DNA of 64,000 nucleotides from the NCBI GenBank assembly GCA_902776725.1, contig CACYQX010000009.1, positions 1 through 64,000 on the forward strand, in the 5' to 3' direction. The first letter of the stretch is position 1. Each line of letters begins with the position of its first letter. Position numbers and translations under genes: made by a program. This stretch comes from an uncultured Eubacteriales bacterium (GTDB lineage Bacteria; Bacillota; Clostridia; Peptostreptococcales; Anaerovoracaceae). Under the pieces are notes generated by a model, which ran no database searches, was not told the DNA's origin, and saw only the letters and a program-made list of their open reading frames with translations. Shown piece after piece: positions 61,698 to 64,000 of this stretch.

Positions 61698-63246
61698 CTC
61701 TGGCGGAGCAAAACATTAAATGGTCGAACTCGTCTCCATACATCCTAAACACACCGTCATCCTCTTGTTCTACGATGAATTCTTGCTCTATGCCTGCACC
61801 TGAGAACTTAATAATAATGCGGTCGTCGAATACATATATCTTTTCTATAAAGTATGAAAGCACTTCATCTCTAACTGCTTTATCAGCAAGATTTGCATTG
61901 GTATACTTTTCAAAATATGCCGTTATGCTATTTGAATCCTCGTTGATTTGCTTTCTTGTTTCTTCCACAACAATTATCTCATCGAGGCATTTAGCTCTTT
62001 CCTCGAGTTCACTCAACCGCTTTTGGACATTACCGCTAAATATACCCTTTTCCAGCGACTTAATTAGATTATTGATCGAGCCTTGAACATTACATCTTTC
62101 CGCTTTTAGGCTTTCAAGATATTTATTATCGGCATAGTGTTCCTCATAATATGCGGCCAAATCAACTGCCAAAGAGGCTCTCATTTCATAATTTCTAAGA
62201 AACTCTGATAGCACATTTAAAACGATGTCTTCTATGACTTCCTTGCGAACTGCACTCCTGTCACATTTATGCTTCCTGTTCCTGGGGCATGCATAATAAT
62301 AGTATTTTACTCCAGTCTTGGATTTGCCATTCATACCTTGCATTCCTTTTAGACAGTTTCCACAGAACAGTTTGCCCGTCAACCAATATCTTGGTGCCCC
62401 ATATGAATCTAGCCCACGAGCTTTCTGTCCACTCATTCTTTTATTTTTAGACATCATATCCTGAGCCTTATTAAAAAGCTCGCTCGATATTATAGGAGGA
62501 ATCGCATCGTAATGTACGTGCCCTGCATAATCATATACCCCAATATATGCTCTGTTATGTAAAATACCTCTAATGCTATTAATTGTAAATTTCCTTCCTC
62601 GTGACGTTATAAGCCCCTCAGAATTGAGTGAATTTACAATCTTCTTCATACCGATTCCGTTCGTATAATCTAAGAAAATCCTCTTTACAATCGGTTCGGT
62701 GTTCCTGTCTATAGCAAAGCGTCCATCCTCACCCCGCATGTACCCAAGCATTTTTACACCATTATACAGACCATTCTTTGCTACGTGTTCAATACCACGG
62801 CATACATTCTCCGAGAGCTGGTTGCTATAGAGTTCTGCCATAGCATCCTGTATAGTTTCTATTAGTTTAGCATTTGCACTATCGTCTTCACGCGTTACTT
62901 CCGTTATATATACAGGGTTACACCCATTATTACGGAGATACCTTTTTTGTGTCGCCAATTCCACGATATCCCTTCCGAGTCTATCAACTTTCCAAAGAAT
63001 AAGAACTGCAGGTTTTAGTTTAGCCACTTCTGAAAGCATTCTTTGATATCCAGGCCTTTTGTCAGTTTTGCCTGAAATCCCTCTGTCTTCATATTCTGCA
63101 ATTATCTTATAGCCGTGGTCTTTAGCATATCGACGAGCAGCTTCTCTTTGCTGGTCAATCGATGCCTCATTCTGTGAATGACTGCTGAATCTGTAGTAGG
63201 CGATTGCAAAGTTGTTGTCGTTTTGTACTATTTTTTTCATTTTCAT
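61684..63246 (-). CDS. Large serine recombinase
   Basis: Site-specific recombinase of 520 residues. The catalytic domain begins IAYYRFSSHSQ (Ser21 is the likely nucleophile) and includes YEDRGISGKTDKRPGYQRML and WKVDRLGRD. The middle recombinase domain has GLITSRGRKFTINSIRGILHNRAYIG; a zinc ribbon follows (FCGNCLKGMQ, ACPRNRKHKC) and a coiled coil lies near 400-450. Such enzymes integrate or excise phages, transposons and other elements. AGGAGGGAG precedes the ATG. The gene appears more AT-rich than its left neighbours, which fits transfer. Confidence 0.95.
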   Translation of the reverse strand: MKMKKIVQNDNNFAIAYYRFSSHSQNEASIDQQREAARRYAKDHGYKIIAEYEDRGISGKTDKRPGYQRMLSEVAKLKPAVLILWKVDRLGRDIVELATQKRYLRNNGCNPVYITEVTREDDSANAKLIETIQDAMAELYSNQLSENVCRGIEHVAKNGLYNGVKMLGYMRGEDGRFAIDRNTEPIVKRIFLDYTNGIGMKKIVNSLNSEGLITSRGRKFTINSIRGILHNRAYIGVYDYAGHVHYDAIPPIISSELFNKAQDMMSKNKRMSGQKARGLDSYGAPRYWLTGKLFCGNCLKGMQGMNGKSKTGVKYYYYACPRNRKHKCDRSAVRKEVIEDIVLNVLSEFLRNYEMRASLAVDLAAYYEEHYADNKYLESLKAERCNVQGSINNLIKSLEKGIFSGNVQKRLSELEERAKCLDEIIVVEETRKQINEDSNSITAYFEKYTNANLADKAVRDEVLSYFIEKIYVFDDRIIIKFSGAGIEQEFIVEQEDDGVFRMYGDEFDHLMFCSAREKDP

Positions 63247-63268
63247 ATTTCTCCCTCCTAGTTTTACG

Positions 63269-63310
63269 AAAAACGGCGAGCGGAAACCAATCTATGATTT
63301 CCATTCGCCG
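63269..63310 (-). promoter_or_regulatory. Terminator-like hairpin in the recombinase leader
   Basis: Minus strand: CGGCGAATGGAAATC pairs with GGTTTCCGCTCGCCG (one mismatch and one G-U pair) and a T run follows (63273-63269). It lies only about 23 bases before the recombinase ATG, so most transcripts might end here unless something opens the hairpin. Other small hairpins occur upstream in the same leader (GTGATG/CATCAC). Confidence 0.6.
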
Positions 63311-63443
63311 CCCTTATCAAACCCAGTAGGAAGCTGTATCGGCTAAACCTTTCTGTGATGCTTTTCACCACATCACATCCAGGGCATATATAATATGCAC
63401 ACCGACGTTGTCACGAATTCGCAGTTATTCAGTTTATGGTTAT

Positions 63444-63472
63444 CTTATATCACCTATATCCTACAAAGTCAA
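63444..63472 (-). promoter_or_regulatory. Promoter of the recombinase gene
   Basis: TTGACT (63472-63467), 17-base spacer, TATAAG (63449-63444), leading to a leader of roughly 190 bases. Confidence 0.68.
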
Positions 63473-63499
63473 CGGTTTTAAACATGAAAAATCATACAC

Positions 63500-63530
63500 A
63501 AAAAAGAGAATCCTCATAAATGAGAACTCC
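63500..63530 (-). terminator. Terminator after the XRE regulator gene
   Basis: Imperfect hairpin GAGTTCTCAT/ATGAGGATTCTC on the minus strand followed by TTTTTT (63506-63500). It separates the regulator from the recombinase promoter. Confidence 0.65.
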
Positions 63531-63551
63531 CAGAAAAACTTTTTCAGTTTT

Positions 63552-63884
63552 TTATAAATGTTTTCCCAGTATCATTTTCATCTCTTTCATTACGTCCTTA
63601 AGTATGGACGCTTCTCTCGAAGAGGATGAATCGAGAATATCCACTACTTCTTTTGCCAATGCGGTTTTGTTTAATTGCGGCATTTCGTATATCAGTGAAT
63701 CCGTTGACACATTCAAGGCTTCAGCAATTGCGACAAGCACCTGAAGGCTGAGCTTGGTATTTCCGGTCTCTATGTGACTCATATGAGTTGTGGAAATTCC
63801 CGCAGAATCTGCAAGCTCCTCTTGTGACATTCCGACAGCTTTTCTATATTTTCTGATTCTTTGGCCTACTTCGTAATAATCCAT
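63552..63884 (-). CDS. XRE-family transcriptional regulator
   Basis: A 110-residue protein with an N-terminal helix-turn-helix (IRKYRKAVGMSQEELADSAGISTTHMSHIETGNTKLSL, split here for description only by its key residues SQEELAD, ISTTHMSHIE and LSLQVLVAIAEAL) and a helical C-terminal tail. Such proteins often control genes of mobile elements. The 110-base region in front holds several TATAGGC-type repeats and a divergent promoter. Confidence 0.85.
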   Translation of the reverse strand: MDYYEVGQRIRKYRKAVGMSQEELADSAGISTTHMSHIETGNTKLSLQVLVAIAEALNVSTDSLIYEMPQLNKTALAKEVVDILDSSSSREASILKDVMKEMKMILGKHL

Positions 63885-63893
63885 AATTTATAC

Positions 63894-63977
63894 CGCCTAT
63901 ATAATTCAACTCATTTTACATTGTATAGGCGAAATTCTTTTGTTATAATAAACTATATAGGCTATATTACGTCTATA
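63894..63977. repeat. TATAGGC/GCCTATA repeat cluster, probable operators
   Basis: CGCCTATA (63894-63901) and TATAGGCG (63924-63931) are exact inverted copies 22 bases apart; TATAGGC (63956-63962) and GTCTATA (63971-63977) are further close copies. The second copy overlaps the -35 of the plus-strand promoter. Confidence 0.6.
63921..63949 (+). promoter_or_regulatory. Promoter facing right, beyond the window
   Basis: TTGTAT (63921-63926), 17-base spacer, TATAAT (63944-63949) on the plus strand. It would transcribe a gene outside the window, divergent from the XRE gene. Confidence 0.68.
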
Positions 63978-64000
63978 CACTTCATTATTAAGTCAGAAAG

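Noticed and set aside
63311..63443. Known riboswitch in the recombinase leader
   Set aside because: I compared the leader from memory with c-di-GMP, fluoride, THF, purine, ZTP and ykkC classes and saw no match; it is listed only as a structured leader of unknown type.

Overview
The window looks like chromosomal DNA of a moderate-GC member of the Bacillota, most likely class Clostridia. The evidence is a PolC-type replicase, a T-box leader on ileS, a PyrR attenuator, an ispH gene fused to S1 domains, GAAC-N4-GTTY-type SOS control of lexA, and the order pyrH-frr-uppS-cdsA-dxr-rseP-ispG-polC. A narrower placement would be a guess. Most genes lie on the minus strand.

Layout. 1-10 kb: end of a LytTR gene, then a tightly overlapping minus-strand operon for nucleotide, ribosome-recycling, undecaprenyl/phospholipid, isoprenoid (MEP pathway) and replication functions. 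10-11.8 kb: a barnase-type RNase written as a lipoprotein, with a barstar fused to a DegT-like domain. 11.9-12.3 kb: thioredoxin. 12.3-21.1 kb: one long minus-strand unit with a Tad/Flp pilus locus (tadZ, tadA, tadB, tadC, pilin, three TadE/TadG-like pseudopilins, a small accessory protein) running into ispH-S1. 21-33 kb: acyl-CoA synthetase, trpS with tRNA-Arg(CCG), an orphan DNA methyltransferase, mnmA, a DUF885 lipoprotein, a P-loop protein, rlmN and T-box-controlled ileS. 33-38.6 kb: a CxxC-repeat lipoprotein, pnp, rpsO, lexA and a membrane-GNAT fusion. 38.7-43.3 kb: 5-oxoprolinase genes pxpA and a fused pxpBC that is broken, then uraA and pyrR. 43.4-50.3 kb: a nucleoside ABC importer facing psuK-psuG. 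50.4-61.5 kb: DnaJ/DUF5685 pair, potABCD, CarD, a small membrane protein, an NhaC antiporter, a zinc-ribbon protein and a degenerate M3 peptidase. 61.7-64 kb: a large serine recombinase and an XRE regulator, probably one end of a mobile element that continues past the window.

How the parts fit. Dxr, IspG and IspH are steps of one isoprenoid pathway and UppS uses its product, so lipid-carrier synthesis is spread over two operons here. The importer, PsuK/PsuG, UraA and PyrR together suggest nucleoside and pyrimidine salvage.

The points most worth a second look are: a PolC with no proofreading exonuclease domain; the lipoprotein barnase paired with a barstar-DegT fusion; a pseudopilin carrying two H-x(3/4)-C...C-x2-C modules; an M3-family peptidase that has lost its first zinc ligand and catalytic Glu; a pxpC gene broken by an apparent small deletion; and the recombinase/regulator end with an operator-like repeat array. 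All function calls come from reading the sequence; no database search was run.
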